Shown: positions 1-9,576, counted from the stretch's first letter. The stretch is 64,000 nt of DNA from Agromyces terreus (GCF_009749465.1 NZ_WBIS01000002.1:248001-312000), one strand, 5' to 3'. Numbers and translations: made by a program. The notes: a model not told the origin generated them from the sequence alone.

Positions 1-938
1 GTCGAGCGCAGGCGCGGGTTGACGAACTCGTCGATGCCGAAGTTGATGAGGGTGAGCGACATGCCGAGCAGGGCGATGCACAGTCCGGCGGGGACGAACC
101 ACCACCAGGCGCCCCGCTGGAGCGCGAGCTGCGACTGGGCCTGGTAGAGCACCGTGCCCCAGTTCCACTCGCCGGTGTCGCCGATGCCGATGAACGACAG
201 GGTGATGAGCGAGAGCACCGCGAAGGCGACGGTGCCGACGAAGCCGGACGCGATGATCGCGGTGAGGTTCGGCAGGATCTCGGCCGTGATGATGCGCCAC
301 GTGCTCTCGCCGTTGGCGCGGGCCGCCTCGACGAAGTCGCGCTTGCGCAGCGAGAGCGTCTGGGCCCGCAGGACGCGGGCGCCCCACGCCCAGCCGGTGA
401 TCGCGATGACCACGGCCACCGTGACGCCGCCGACCGAGGGCAGCTGCCCCGCGATGATGATGATGAGCGGCAGCTGCGGGATCACGAGGAACACGTTCGC
501 GAGCACCGAGAGCGTCTCGTCGCCCAGCCCGCCGACGTATCCGGCGGTGACGCCGATGATGACGCCGATGCCGGTCGCGAGGATGCCGGCGACGAAGCCG
601 ACGACGATCACGCCGCGGGTGCCGACGAGGATCTGCGAGAAGACGTCCTGACCGAGGTGCGTCGTGCCGAACCAGTGCTCCCACGACGGCGGCTGCAGGA
701 TGTCGGAGCTGCGCGCGCTCGGATCGTACGGCGCGATCCACGGACCGATCACGGCGATGAGCAGGAAGAACGCGAGGATCACCATGCCGGTGATCGCCTT
801 GGAGTTGCGGAGGAAGAGCAGCTTGCGGGGCCCGCTGCGGCGCGGACCGGGTGCCGCGGCGACGGCGCCGGTCATGGGCGCCTGCGACGGCTTCTCGAGC
901 TCCCGGCCCTCTTCGACGATGCTGGTGTCGATCGTCAT
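1..938 (-). CDS. Opp/Dpp-type ABC transporter permease, DppC-like (3' end cut by window edge)
   Basis: Second membrane subunit of a peptide/oligosaccharide importer. Translation from the ATG at 938 gives a cytoplasmic N-terminal tail, a first membrane helix near residues 45-65, the DppC-type periplasmic stretch APYDPSARS, and a long BPD_transp_1 region with the EAARANGES coupling helix that contacts the ATPase. The frame is open to base 1, so the C-terminus lies outside the window. An AGGAGG sits 6 nt before the start, inside the end of the upstream permease gene, and only one base separates that gene's stop from this start. It is the last visible gene of the GH3-binding protein-ATPase-permease operon. 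Confidence 0.9.
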   Translation of the reverse strand, partial: MTIDTSIVEEGRELEKPSQAPMTGAVAAAPGPRRSGPRKLLFLRNSKAITGMVILAFFLLIAVIGPWIAPYDPSARSSDILQPPSWEHWFGTTHLGQDVFSQILVGTRGVIVVGFVAGILATGIGVIIGVTAGYVGGLGDETLSVLANVFLVIPQLPLIIIIAGQLPSVGGVTVAVVIAITGWAWGARVLRAQTLSLRKRDFVEAARANGESTWRIITAEILPNLTAIIASGFVGTVAFAVLSLITLSFIGIGDTGEWNWGTVLYQAQSQLALQRGAWWWFVPAGLCIALLGMSLTLINFGIDEFVNPRLRS

Positions 939-939
939 C

Positions 940-1920
940 TCAACCCTCCTGACGGGTGCGCGGATCGAGCACCCCGTAGACGAAGTCGGCCACGATGTTG
1001 GCGAAGAGCACCGCCACCGTGATCACGAGGAAGATGCCCTGCATGAGCGGGTAGTCCTTCGCGGCGACGGCCGTGAAGAGGTAGTAGCCGATGCCCTGGT
1101 AGGAGAAGACGATCTCCATGATGAGCGTGCCGCCGACGATGAAGCCGAGCGAGAGCGCGAAGCTCGAGACCTGCGGCAGGATCGCGTTGCGCGCGGCGTA
1201 GCCGAAGAGCACGGTGCGCTCCGAGAGGCCCTTCGCCTGCGCGACGGTCACGTAGTCCTCGGAGGAGACGGTGACCATCATGTTGCGCATGCCGAGGATC
1301 CAGCCCGAGATCGACGAGATCACGATCGTGAGCGCCGGCAGGGTGCCGTAGTAGATCACCGACGAGATGAACTCCCACGAGAAGGTCGGCACGAGCGAGC
1401 GGTCGTAGCTGCCGCTCGCGGGGAACCAGCCGAGCGTCACCGAGAAGATCGTGATCGCGATGAGCGCGAGCCAGAAGTACGGCACCGCGGAGAAGAACGT
1501 CGAGATCGGCAGGAGGGAGTCGGCCCAGGTGCCGCGACGCCATCCGATGCCCGAGCCGATGAGCGTGCCGACGGTGAAGCTGATGATGGTCGCGATGCCC
1601 ACGAGCCCGATGGTCCACGGGATGGCGCCGGCGATGACGTCGGCGACGGGCGTCGGGAAGTACGTGAACGACGTGCCGAGGTCGCCGTGCAGGATCAGGT
1701 TCCAGTAGTCGACGTACTGCTGCCAGAGCGTCGTGTCCTTGTCGAGCCCGAAGAGCGTGCGGAGCGCGGACTCGGCGTCCGTCGAGATGCGCCCCTGGTT
1801 CTTCGCGATGAGCGCGCGCACCGGGTCGCCCGGCATGATGCGCGGGATGAAGAAGTTGATCGTGACGGCGGCCCAGAACGTGATGACGTAGAAGCCGAGC
1901 CTGCGCAGGAAGAACCTCAT
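940..1920 (-). CDS. Opp/Dpp-type ABC transporter permease, DppB-like
   Basis: 326-residue inner-membrane permease. It begins [16 protein letters not shown], the typical DppB N-terminus, followed by [16 protein letters not shown] (the P-G-D-P motif of the family), an extracellular domain with [12 protein letters not shown], and the permease domain with coupling motif [13 protein letters not shown] near residues 220-235. Membrane helices alternate as in the OppB family. An upstream in-frame extension exists but lies inside the ATPase gene; the ATG at 1920 overlaps the ATPase stop as ATGA, which settles the start. It should pair with the DppC-like subunit. Substrate cannot be read from sequence; the GH3 gene upstream suggests an oligosaccharide or glycoside rather than a peptide. 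Confidence 0.92.
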   Translation of the reverse strand: MRFFLRRLGFYVITFWAAVTINFFIPRIMPGDPVRALIAKNQGRISTDAESALRTLFGLDKDTTLWQQYVDYWNLILHGDLGTSFTYFPTPVADVIAGAIPWTIGLVGIATIISFTVGTLIGSGIGWRRGTWADSLLPISTFFSAVPYFWLALIAITIFSVTLGWFPASGSYDRSLVPTFSWEFISSVIYYGTLPALTIVISSISGWILGMRNMMVTVSSEDYVTVAQAKGLSERTVLFGYAARNAILPQVSSFALSLGFIVGGTLIMEIVFSYQGIGYYLFTAVAAKDYPLMQGIFLVITVAVLFANIVADFVYGVLDPRTRQEG

Positions 1921-3032
1921 GCCAGTGCCTCCGTGATGTCGCTCAGCACCGGCTTGTCGGCGCGGTCGGAGTAGCCCCAGCAGGCGGCCTCGCGGCCCTC
2001 GCCGACGGGCAGGAGGGGCGGCTGCTCGGTGCGGCACAGCTCGGTCGCGAACGGGCAGCGCGGGTTGAAGCGGCATCCGCTCGGGGGCTTCACGAGGCTG
2101 GGGGCCTCGCCGCGCGCACCGTGGGCGCGCGCCTCGAGGTCGTCGGGGTCGGGCGCGGAACGCACGAGCAGCTGGGTGTACGGATGCTTCGGATCCTGCG
2201 TGACGGCCTCGGAATCGCCCGACTCGACGATGCGCCCCGCGTACATGACCATCGTGCGGTCGGCGAAGTACCTGGCCGACGCGATGTCGTGCGTGATGTA
2301 GAGGATCGCGATGTGCAGGCGGTCGCGCAGGTCTTGGAGGAGGTTCAGGATGCCGAGGCGGATCGACACGTCGAGCATCGAGATCGGCTCGTCGGCGAGG
2401 AGCACCTCGGGGTCGGCGGCGAGGGCGCGGGCGATCGCGACGCGCTGGCGCTGACCGCCCGAGAGTTCGTGCGGGAACTTGTCGATGTACCGCTCGGCGG
2501 GCTTCAGCTGCACGCGCTCGAGCAGCTCGACGAGGGCGTCCTCGAGCTCGGTGCCGCGCAGGCGTCCGCGGTGGATGCGGAGGCTGCGGGTGAGCATGTA
2601 GCGCACGGTGTGCACGGGGTTCAGCGACCCGAACGGGTCCTGGAAGATCATCTGCACGCGGCCGACGTAGCGGCGGAACGCGCGGCGGCCCTTGGTCGCT
2701 GCGTCCTCGCCGTGCAGGAGGAGGCGGCCGCCGGTGGCGGGCATGAGCTGGGCGAGCAGCCGGGCGATCGTGGACTTGCCCGATCCCGACTCGCCGACGA
2801 GGGCGAGCACGCGGCCGCGTCGGAGTTCGAAGTTCACGCCGTCGACGGCGTGCACGACGTCGCGCGAGCCGATGCCGCGGAGCTTGAAGTGCTTCTGCAG
2901 GTCGACGGCCTCGAGGACGACGTCGCCGTCGGCGGGGCCGGCGGGGTCGATGGGGCCGACAGCACCGGCGGGGCCGGCGGGCGCGGCGGGCGGGGCGGGC
3001 GGGGTCGGCGCCTCGGAGGGGGAGGAGGACAT
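1917..3032 (-). CDS. Opp/Dpp-type ABC transporter ATP-binding protein (OppF-like)
   Basis: 371-residue cytoplasmic ATPase energising the adjacent permeases. It shows Walker [10 protein letters not shown], signature [15 protein letters not shown], Walker B VLLADEP, the H-loop YITHD, and the C-terminal cysteine-bearing oligopeptide-transporter domain ([11 protein letters not shown]). The N-terminus carries an Ala/Pro/Gly-rich low-complexity tail of about 40 residues. The ATG at 3032 has GAGGTGA 5 nt upstream; the longer open frame reads back through an intercistronic hairpin and is not used. Most Opp systems have two ATPases; only one is visible here, so a second may lie past the left edge or this one may act as a homodimer. 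Confidence 0.93.
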   Translation of the reverse strand: MSSSPSEAPTPPAPPAAPAGPAGAVGPIDPAGPADGDVVLEAVDLQKHFKLRGIGSRDVVHAVDGVNFELRRGRVLALVGESGSGKSTIARLLAQLMPATGGRLLLHGEDAATKGRRAFRRYVGRVQMIFQDPFGSLNPVHTVRYMLTRSLRIHRGRLRGTELEDALVELLERVQLKPAERYIDKFPHELSGGQRQRVAIARALAADPEVLLADEPISMLDVSIRLGILNLLQDLRDRLHIAILYITHDIASARYFADRTMVMYAGRIVESGDSEAVTQDPKHPYTQLLVRSAPDPDDLEARAHGARGEAPSLVKPPSGCRFNPRCPFATELCRTEQPPLLPVGEGREAACWGYSDRADKPVLSDITEALA

Positions 3033-3070
3033 TCGGGTCACCTCTGATCGGAGCTCTACGTTGAGTCGTG

Positions 3071-3101
3071 GTGCGGCGGATGCACGAGGCATCCGCCGCA
3101 C
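3071..3101. promoter_or_regulatory. intercistronic hairpin between binding-protein and ATPase genes
   Basis: Perfect 13-bp inverted repeat, GTGCGGCGGATGC with its complement, around a 5-nt loop. It lies in the 126-bp gap after the binding-protein stop, with no T run. Such a structure commonly stabilises the upstream message or attenuates read-through, which would give more binding protein than ATPase and permease. Confidence 0.6.
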
Positions 3102-3158
3102 CTCATCGTCACATCCTGAGGGATGTTCCGAATGATCCGGGCCGAAACCCGGCGCGGG

Positions 3159-4820
3159 TCACTCGCTCGGGGTGAGCTTGGACAGGATGAGTGCCGCCTG
3201 CGGGCCCGTCGGCTGCGGGTTCGCGTACGGGTCCTCGCTGGTGGGGAATCCGGTGTAGTTCTGCGTGGAGTACTGCGCCACGGCGGGACGCGACCAGATC
3301 ACGATGCCCGGGACGTCCTCGACGTAGTGCTGCTGCACGATGTCGAGCGAGGCCTGGCGTGCGTCCGGGTCGGTACCCGACTTGAAGTCCGCGAGGGCCT
3401 TCGTGACGTCGTCGTTCTGGTAGCGGCCGAAGTTCCAGTTCGCGGTCTCGCCGAGCGGCACGTAGGAGGCGCCGTCCATGATGTTCGAGTACAGGTTCCA
3501 CGGGGTCGAGCCGCCGTCGGTCCAGTGCAGCGACGCCTGGAAGTTGCCGAACGGGATGGTGTCGTTGAACCAGGTGTCCTGCACGATCGCGTCGACCGTG
3601 GCCTCGGCGCCAAGTGAAGCGGCACCCTCGGCGATGATGCCGAGCGCGTCGAGGTAGTCGGTCCAGCCGCTCGGGTTCGTGAGCTTGAAGGACACGGCCT
3701 CGCCGTCGGGGTCGATGAGCTTGTCGCCGTCGTAGGTGTAGCCCGCGTCGGTCAGCACCTTCTTGGCGCCGTCGACGTCGACCTCGAGGTTCTGGCCCTC
3801 GTACTCCGACGAGATGAAGGCGTCGCCCGAGGGCTGGGGCAGGCCCGTGACGCTCGTGATCTCGGGCCAGACGCCGTAGCCGGCGGTGGCCGTGATGTCG
3901 GCGTGGTCGATGACCATGTTGAGCGCCTGACGGAACGCGACGTTGTCGAAGGGCTTCGTCTCGTTGTTCAGGTAGAGCACGTCGACGCCGAAGCCGCCGC
4001 CGGCCACCTGGTTGAAGTGCTCGGGGTCCTTGTCGATGTAGGTCGACTCGTAGTCGGGGATGAAGGTCCAGCCCCACTGCGCCTCACCGGTCGTGAGGGC
4101 GGTCGTCAGGCCCGCGTTGTCGTTGTAGGCGTCGTAGCGGAGCTCGCCGACCTTCGACTTGCCGCCCCAGTAGTCGTCGTTCGGCGTGAGGGTGACGGCC
4201 TGCGGGCTGAAGGACTTGAGGGTGAACGGGCCGGTGCCGATCATCTCGTCGTCGCTGAAGGTGACGGCGTCCTCGCCCTCCCAGATGTGCTTCGGGACGA
4301 TGAGGAGCTTGTACAGCTTGACCTCGTTGACGTACTGGCCGGTCGTGAAGTTCACGACGACCTTGCCGTCCTCGACGGTGATGTCGCCGTACTGGTCGGG
4401 GAAGTCGACGTTCAGCTCGGGGTTGTCCTTGCGGAGCTGGATCGAGAAGGCGATGTCGTCGGCGGTGAAGTCCTCGCCGTCGGACCACTTCACGCCCTCG
4501 CGGGGCGTGATCGTCGCCTGCGTGTACTCGGGGTTCCACTCGACGGACTCGGCGAGCCACGGCGTGGGCGCCTCGGTCGGGTCGATCTCGTTGATCTGCA
4601 TGAGCGACTCGTACACGACGAACGCGTAGCCGAGCGACAGCGACGCCGATCCGGTGGCGAGCGGGTTCTGGTTCGGCTGCTGCGGGCCGTTCGGCATGCC
4701 GACGGTGAGCACCTTCGTGCTCGTTCCTCCGTCGTCACCGCCGGTGCTCGCGCTGCACCCCGTGAAAGCCAGGCCTGCGGCGACCAGAATGGCCCCCGTG
4801 GCGAGGATGCTCTTTCGCAT
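3159..4820 (-). CDS. ABC transporter substrate-binding lipoprotein, family 5 (DppA/OppA-like)
   Basis: 553-residue extracytoplasmic solute-binding protein. The signal peptide MRKSILATGAILVAAGLAF ends in lipobox TGCS, so it is a lipid-anchored receptor. The mature protein has the SBP_bac_5 organisation: an N-terminal domain with VYESLMQINE, the YDAYNDN segment, and FRQALNMVIDH near the middle. Two ATGs are possible, at 4826 and 4820; the AAGGAGG is 1 nt from the first and 7 nt from the second, so 4820 is chosen. It follows the GH3 gene in the same operon, and a hairpin lies downstream. The ligand is unknown; family 5 members linked to glycosidases often bind beta-linked oligosaccharides. Confidence 0.93.
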   Translation of the reverse strand: MRKSILATGAILVAAGLAFTGCSASTGGDDGGTSTKVLTVGMPNGPQQPNQNPLATGSASLSLGYAFVVYESLMQINEIDPTEAPTPWLAESVEWNPEYTQATITPREGVKWSDGEDFTADDIAFSIQLRKDNPELNVDFPDQYGDITVEDGKVVVNFTTGQYVNEVKLYKLLIVPKHIWEGEDAVTFSDDEMIGTGPFTLKSFSPQAVTLTPNDDYWGGKSKVGELRYDAYNDNAGLTTALTTGEAQWGWTFIPDYESTYIDKDPEHFNQVAGGGFGVDVLYLNNETKPFDNVAFRQALNMVIDHADITATAGYGVWPEITSVTGLPQPSGDAFISSEYEGQNLEVDVDGAKKVLTDAGYTYDGDKLIDPDGEAVSFKLTNPSGWTDYLDALGIIAEGAASLGAEATVDAIVQDTWFNDTIPFGNFQASLHWTDGGSTPWNLYSNIMDGASYVPLGETANWNFGRYQNDDVTKALADFKSGTDPDARQASLDIVQQHYVEDVPGIVIWSRPAVAQYSTQNYTGFPTSEDPYANPQPTGPQAALILSKLTPSE

Positions 4821-4878
4821 TTTCATGCCTCCTTGCATTTGATGTGGGTTGGTGCGGGTTGTGGTGCGTTCATGGCGC

Positions 4879-7380
4879 TCAGCCTTCGACCGTGTGCACG
4901 GCCTCGAGGCGGAGATCTCTGGAGGACCGGCCGGCCAGCACACGGTACGTGCCGGCGTCGAGGGTCCAGGCCGCGGCATCCGTCGACCAGGTCTCGAAGG
5001 ACCTGCGTGCGAGGGGGATGTCGACGGTCGCGGTGGCGCGGGCGGCGACGTCGACGACGGCGAAGCCGGCGAGCCACCGCACGGGGCGGTCGGCGTCGTC
5101 GGTCGAGAGGTAGACCTGGACGACCTCGCGGCCGTCGCGGGCGCCGGTGTTCTCGACGGTCACGCGCGCGGTGACGAGAACGTCGGATGCCGCGGGGGCG
5201 AGTTCGATCTCGCGGTACGCCCATTCGGCGTACCCCAGCCCGTAGCCGAACTCGCGGGCGGGCACGAGGCCGCGGCGGTCCCAGCCCCGGTGCCCGACGT
5301 CACGGCCTTCGGCGTAGTCGATGACGCCGTCGACGGGCGTGCCGTTCGGGACGGGCACGTTCTCCTCGCGGGCGGGGAGGGTCCAGGGCAGGCGGCCGCT
5401 CGGCTCGATCGCGCCCGTGAGCACGGCGGCGAGGGAGGCGCCGGCCTCCTGGCCGGGCAACCACCACCAGAGCACCGCGGCGACCTCGTCGAGCCAGGGG
5501 AGGATGACGGGTCCGCCGGCGTTGACGACGACGACGGTGCGGGGGTTGGCGGCGGCGACGCGTCGGACGAGCTCGTTCTGCCGGCCGGGCAGCGCCAGGT
5601 TCGGGCGGTCCCAGCCCTCGGACTCGGTCTCGGGGTTGGTGCCGACGATCACGACCGCGAGGTCGGACTCGGCGGCCGCCGCGACCGCGAGCTCGATCTC
5701 CTCGTCGATGCTGAGGCCTGGCTCGAGGTAGCGGAAGTGCACGCGCACGAAGTGCCCGTAGGACTCGCCGTCGACGACCTGCGCGTCGATCTCGATGCGC
5801 ACGGCCCGGGGCTCGTCGGTGTCGATCCAGGTCTCGATGCGCTCGGGGTTGGCGTAGCTCGAGTCGAGGATCACCTCGGCGCCGACGATGCGGTCGGACG
5901 TGCTGCGCTCGACGCCGTCGACGACGATGCGGTGCGCGCCGACCGGCCCGAGGTCGACGAGGTGGCGGCCGGGGGCGGCGAGGTGCAGGTCGGTGGTGAG
6001 GCGGACGGATGCCACGACGGCGCCGTCGACCGGGAACCACAGCGCCTCGCCGTCGACGGCGGTGTGCGCGTCGATCACCGCGCCCGTGGCGTCGAGGTGC
6101 TCGACGAGAATGCCGGGCTCGCCGGAGGGCGTCGAGAGCACGTGGGCCGGCGCGAGCGGCGCCCCGGCCTTGGTGGAGCCGCCGCGGTGCAGGTCGACGG
6201 TCGCGTTCGGGAACGCGGCACGCAGTGCGTCGAGGGGTTCGCTCACGTGCGGCGGCGTGACGAACGCGCTGCCGCCGCCCTGGGTGAACGGCTCGACGGC
6301 GTTGTGGCCGATGAGCGAGATGCGGCCGCCCAGCTCTGCGCTGACGGGGAGGAGGGCGTCGTCGTTGCGGAGCACGACGGTCGAGCGGGCGGCCGCATCG
6401 GTCAGGAGGGCGACGACCTCGTCGCCGGCGGGGTCGGGCGTGGCGCCCGACGGGTCGAAGGGGAGGGTCTCGCCGGCGATGCCGCTGAGCGCGCCGACGC
6501 GGCCGGCGAGGCGGATGATGCGGGCGACCTTGTCGTCGATGACGTGCTCGGGCACGAGCCCGGACTCGACGGCGGCGAGCAGGCCGTCGGCCCACGGCCC
6601 GCCGGGGCCGGGCATCACGAGGTCGAGCCCCGCGAGGGCGGGTTCGAGGGCGGTCTTCGTGGCGAGCCAGTCGCTGATGACGATGCCGTCGAACTGCCAT
6701 TCGCCCTTGAGGATGCCCGAGAGGAGCGGCTCGTGCGCGGTGGAGGTGGCGTCGACCCCGTCGCGGGCGAGGCCGTTGTAGGCGGCCATGATCGTCCAGA
6801 CGCCGGCGTCGACGACGGCCTCGAACGGAGCGAGGTAGACCTCGCGCAGCGTCTGCTCGTCGATGCGCGAGAGGTAGCTGGTGCGGTCGGTCTCGGTCTC
6901 GTTGCCGATGAAGTGCTTGACGCAGGCCGCGATGCCCTCGGCCTGGATGGCCGCGATGAACGAGACCGCGAGGCGCGCCGTGAGCAGCGGGTCCTCGGAG
7001 AGGCACTCGAAGTGGCGGCCGCCGACGGGGCTGCGCTGCAGGTTCACGACGGGCGCGAGGATCACGTCGACGCCCTTGCGTCGCGCCTCGGCGGCCATGA
7101 GCGTGCCGAGGCGGGCCTGCAGGTCGACGTCCCACGTCGCGGCGGTCGCCGAGGGGGCGGGCAGCTGCGCGGAGGGCAGTCCGTCTTCACCGGTGCCGCG
7201 GACGCCGATGGGGCCGTCGGAGACGGTCATCGTGCGCATGCCGATCTCGGGGATCTCGCGCAGGGTCCAGGTGGCGGCGCCCGTGAGCAGGGCGACCTTG
7301 TCGGCGAGCGGCAGGGAGGCGGCGAGCGCGATCGCCTCGGCGGTGCTGTCCGCTGAGATGACGGTCGAGGTTGTGGTCAC
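4879..7380 (-). CDS. glycoside hydrolase family 3, probable beta-glucosidase/beta-xylosidase
   Basis: 833-residue retaining glycosidase without a signal peptide, so it acts on imported glycosides in the cytoplasm. The GH3 N-terminal barrel runs to about residue 300, with the substrate-binding KHF at 155-157 and the nucleophile Asp237 in ISDW. The C-terminal sandwich domain is interrupted by a PA14-like insert (about residues 400-540), and an Fn3-like domain ends the protein (VENTGARDGREVVQVYLS). The start is the GTG at 7380 with GGAG 7 nt upstream; longer ATG starts would read across the regulatory region into the TetR gene. It is the first gene of the importer operon, presumably hydrolysing the sugar the transporter brings in. 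Confidence 0.93.
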   Translation of the reverse strand: MTTTSTVISADSTAEAIALAASLPLADKVALLTGAATWTLREIPEIGMRTMTVSDGPIGVRGTGEDGLPSAQLPAPSATAATWDVDLQARLGTLMAAEARRKGVDVILAPVVNLQRSPVGGRHFECLSEDPLLTARLAVSFIAAIQAEGIAACVKHFIGNETETDRTSYLSRIDEQTLREVYLAPFEAVVDAGVWTIMAAYNGLARDGVDATSTAHEPLLSGILKGEWQFDGIVISDWLATKTALEPALAGLDLVMPGPGGPWADGLLAAVESGLVPEHVIDDKVARIIRLAGRVGALSGIAGETLPFDPSGATPDPAGDEVVALLTDAAARSTVVLRNDDALLPVSAELGGRISLIGHNAVEPFTQGGGSAFVTPPHVSEPLDALRAAFPNATVDLHRGGSTKAGAPLAPAHVLSTPSGEPGILVEHLDATGAVIDAHTAVDGEALWFPVDGAVVASVRLTTDLHLAAPGRHLVDLGPVGAHRIVVDGVERSTSDRIVGAEVILDSSYANPERIETWIDTDEPRAVRIEIDAQVVDGESYGHFVRVHFRYLEPGLSIDEEIELAVAAAAESDLAVVIVGTNPETESEGWDRPNLALPGRQNELVRRVAAANPRTVVVVNAGGPVILPWLDEVAAVLWWWLPGQEAGASLAAVLTGAIEPSGRLPWTLPAREENVPVPNGTPVDGVIDYAEGRDVGHRGWDRRGLVPAREFGYGLGYAEWAYREIELAPAASDVLVTARVTVENTGARDGREVVQVYLSTDDADRPVRWLAGFAVVDVAARATATVDIPLARRSFETWSTDAAAWTLDAGTYRVLAGRSSRDLRLEAVHTVEG

Positions 7381-7420
7381 GCCGGAACTCCATCCATATG
7401 CTCGTCGTTGAGTGACGTGG

Positions 7421-7455
7421 GTTATCGTGACACACTTACTGACTTGTAAGTAAGT
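7421..7455 (-). promoter_or_regulatory. probable GH3-operon promoter with overlapping TetR operator
   Basis: On the minus strand a -35-like TTACAA (7449-7444) and a -10-like GATAAC (7426-7421) are separated by 17 bp. A 22-bp imperfect inverted repeat (7434-7455, 18 of 22 positions symmetric, outer arms ACTTACT and AGTAAGT) covers the -35 box. The repeat has the ACTTAC/GTAAGT character of TetR-family operators and lies in the gap shared with the divergent TetR gene, so repression of the GH3-transporter operon and autorepression are likely. Confidence 0.55.
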
Positions 7456-7597
7456 TAACGAGGTCACGGTTCGGTAACGGGCCGGATTCGCCCGGAACGC
7501 TTCGGTGAACCGGTGCTGGACTCGACATGCGGGTCGGCAGGCGGCATCCTGCACTGAGCGGATGCCGCGGGTCGGCGACGCCCAAGGAAGGAACATC

Positions 7598-8230
7598 GTG
7601 GTGGATACGACGCAGGCGGCGAAGCCGGCGGCCGAACGGGTGCAGCGCCCGCAGGCACGCACGACGGAGCGTCGCGAGGCAGTGCTCAAGGCCGCCATGA
7701 ACGTGTTCGGCGCCCGCGGCTACAACAAGGGCGCGCTCGTCGAGGTGGCCGAGCAGGCGGGCATGACGCACGCGGGCGTGCTGCACCACTTCGGCTCGAA
7801 GGAGGGCCTGCTCGTCGCGATGCTGAAGTACCGCGACGGCGAAGAGGTGGCCGGCATCCCCGAGCGGGCGCAGGTCGAGGGCCCCGCGTTCCTCCAGCAC
7901 CTCATCGACACCGTCGAGGAGAACACGCACCGCCGCGGCGTCGTGCAGGCGTACTCCGTGCTCTCGGGCGAGTCCGTGACCGACGGGCACCCGGCGCACG
8001 ACTACTTCCAGGGCCGCACCGAGGGCCTGCGCGCGAAGATCGCCGGCGTGCTCGGCGAGGTCTCGGGCAACACCGACGAGCAGGAGCTGCGCGACTCCGC
8101 CTCGGGCCTCATCGCGATCATGGACGGTCTGCAGGTGCAGTGGCTGCTCGACCCCGACGCGATCGACATGCCCCGACTCGTCGGCCGCACCGTCGACGAG
8201 ATCGTCGAGCGGTTGCGCGCCGCCGCCTGA
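7598..8230 (+). CDS. TetR/AcrR-family transcriptional regulator
   Basis: 210-residue repressor-type protein. The N-terminal helix-turn-helix reads RREAVLKAAMNVFGARGYNKG, then VAEQAGMTHAGVLHHFGSKEGLL (about residues 25-70), the classic TetR recognition-helix pattern. The C-terminal ligand domain resembles the BetI/AcrR-like group with DSASGLIAIMDGLQVQWLLDP. Two tandem GTG codons follow a GGAAGGA box; the first, at 7598, is 5 nt away and is used here. It is divergent from the GH3/transporter operon and a palindrome lies in the gap, so it probably senses a glycoside or its breakdown product and controls that operon. Confidence 0.9.
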   Translation: MVDTTQAAKPAAERVQRPQARTTERREAVLKAAMNVFGARGYNKGALVEVAEQAGMTHAGVLHHFGSKEGLLVAMLKYRDGEEVAGIPERAQVEGPAFLQHLIDTVEENTHRRGVVQAYSVLSGESVTDGHPAHDYFQGRTEGLRAKIAGVLGEVSGNTDEQELRDSASGLIAIMDGLQVQWLLDPDAIDMPRLVGRTVDEIVERLRAAA

Positions 8231-8313
8231 GCCCCAACCCCTGACGAGCGGGCGAGCGGATGCCGCGGGCGGCCGTCTCCTCGTCGAAACATCGGGTGTG
8301 CGAGCATGGGCGC

Positions 8314-9087
8314 ATGTCCGCCGCCGCGCCAGACTCCGCGCCCCAGACCGTCCGCGCGCTCGTCGCCATCTCGCACGGCACGAGCTCCGAAGAGGGCCGT
8401 GCGGCCGTGCGCACGCTTCGCGACGGCGTGGGCGATGCGCTCGCCAGACGGGCGCTCGAGACGCGAACGGATGCCCCGTCGCTGCGCCTCGGCCACGTCG
8501 ACGTCGAGCAGCCCGACGTGCCCGCCTCGCTCGCCTCGCTCGCCGACGGCGAACCCGCCGTCGTGGTGCCGCTGCTGCTCTCGGCCGGATACCACGTGCA
8601 CGTCGACCTGACCGAGGCCGTCGAGGCGGAGACCGCGCGCGACGTCGTGCTCGGCGGCGCCCTCGGACCCGACGACCGCCTCGTCGCCGTGCTCCGCCGC
8701 CGGCTCACCGAGGCGGGCCTGCGCGACGAGGACCGCATCGTGCTCGCCGTGGCCGGATCGAGCGACCGTCGCGCCGTCGACGACTGCATCGACATGACGA
8801 CCCGGCTCGCCGCGGCATCAGGTCGTGAGGTCGCCGTCGGCTTCCTGTCGGCGGCCGAACCGCTGCTGCCCGACGCGGTCGCCGCGGTGCGCGCCGACGC
8901 GCCCGCCGGGTCGCGCGTCGTCGTCGCGAACTACCTGCTCGCCCCCGGATACTTCGACGACCTCGCCCGCGCCGCAGGCGCCGACGTCGTCGCGGCGCCG
9001 CTGCTGCTGCCCGACGAGGCCGCCCCCGCCGAGCTCGTCGGGCTCGTGCTCGACCGGTACGACGCGGCATCCGCTCGCCCCCGCTGA
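8314..9087 (+). CDS. sirohydrochlorin chelatase, CbiX/SirB family
   Basis: 257-residue protein with the duplicated class II chelatase fold. The first half has the metal-binding motif AISHGTSSEEGR and VVPLLLSAGYHVHVDL; the second half has the diverged copy LAVAGSSDRRAV and ANYLLAPGYFDDLARAAG. It would insert iron (or cobalt) into sirohydrochlorin, making siroheme for the sulfite reductase encoded at 12515. The ATG at 8314 is chosen because the extra 18 upstream codons look like intergenic sequence. SUMT (CobA) is encoded at 17520; the dehydrogenase that links the two steps is not in the window. Confidence 0.88.
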   Translation: MSAAAPDSAPQTVRALVAISHGTSSEEGRAAVRTLRDGVGDALARRALETRTDAPSLRLGHVDVEQPDVPASLASLADGEPAVVVPLLLSAGYHVHVDLTEAVEAETARDVVLGGALGPDDRLVAVLRRRLTEAGLRDEDRIVLAVAGSSDRRAVDDCIDMTTRLAAASGREVAVGFLSAAEPLLPDAVAAVRADAPAGSRVVVANYLLAPGYFDDLARAAGADVVAAPLLLPDEAAPAELVGLVLDRYDAASARPR

Positions 9088-9126
9088 CGCCCGACGGCGG
9101 CCACCGGTCCGCGCCCGTCGCGGTGC

Positions 9127-9576
9127 TCAGACCCCCAGCAGGGCGATGCACGGACCCAGGAAGACGATCCAGACCGCCGCGGCGATGATGAGCATGCCGA
9201 TGGCGATCGGGCGCGTCCGCTTGAAGAGGAGCAGCACGATCGAGACGAGTCCCAGCAGGAGGAACGGCCAGGTCAGACCGAGGAACGAGGCGCCCCAGCC
9301 CGCGAATCCCGTGAGGACCATCAGGATCAGCGCGAGCAGGGAGGCGCCGCAGCCGATGCCCGTGCCGACGCCGATGCCCACTCCGGTGCCGAGACCGGGC
9401 TTCGGCGCGCCGGGGGCGGGAGCGCCGGGCGTCGGCGCGGCGGGCGGGAGCGCTTCGGGGGTCGGCTCGCCGGGCGCCGGCACCTCGGGGGCCGGCTCGC
9501 CGGGCGTCGGCTCGCCGGGCGTGGGCTCGCCGGGCGTCGACTCCTCGGGCGTCGGGTCTTCAGACTCTGGTGCCAT
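9127..9576 (-). CDS. small proline-rich membrane protein, last gene of the radical SAM operon
   Basis: 149 residues, no recognised family. Residues 1-60 are low complexity, built from in-frame 15-bp DNA repeats (about 9496-9540) that encode iterations of PGEPT. The rest is hydrophobic, with a Gly-rich segment GTGVGIGVGTGIGCG and about three membrane helices. GGAGAGGA precedes the ATG at 9576 by 6 nt. The start overlaps the last 17 nt of the Lgt-like gene, so it is translationally coupled and part of the same operon. The Pro-rich N-terminus could be a spacer or an interaction tail. Repeat copy number may vary between strains without shifting frame. Confidence 0.75.
   Translation of the reverse strand: MAPESEDPTPEESTPGEPTPGEPTPGEPAPEVPAPGEPTPEALPPAAPTPGAPAPGAPKPGLGTGVGIGVGTGIGCGASLLALILMVLTGFAGWGASFLGLTWPFLLLGLVSIVLLLFKRTRPIAIGMLIIAAAVWIVFLGPCIALLGV

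Noticed and set aside
4849-7356. An 835-codon plus-strand open frame
   Set aside because: It is the antisense shadow of the GH3 gene, with no recognisable domain and an Asp/Val/Gly/Arg-dominated composition.
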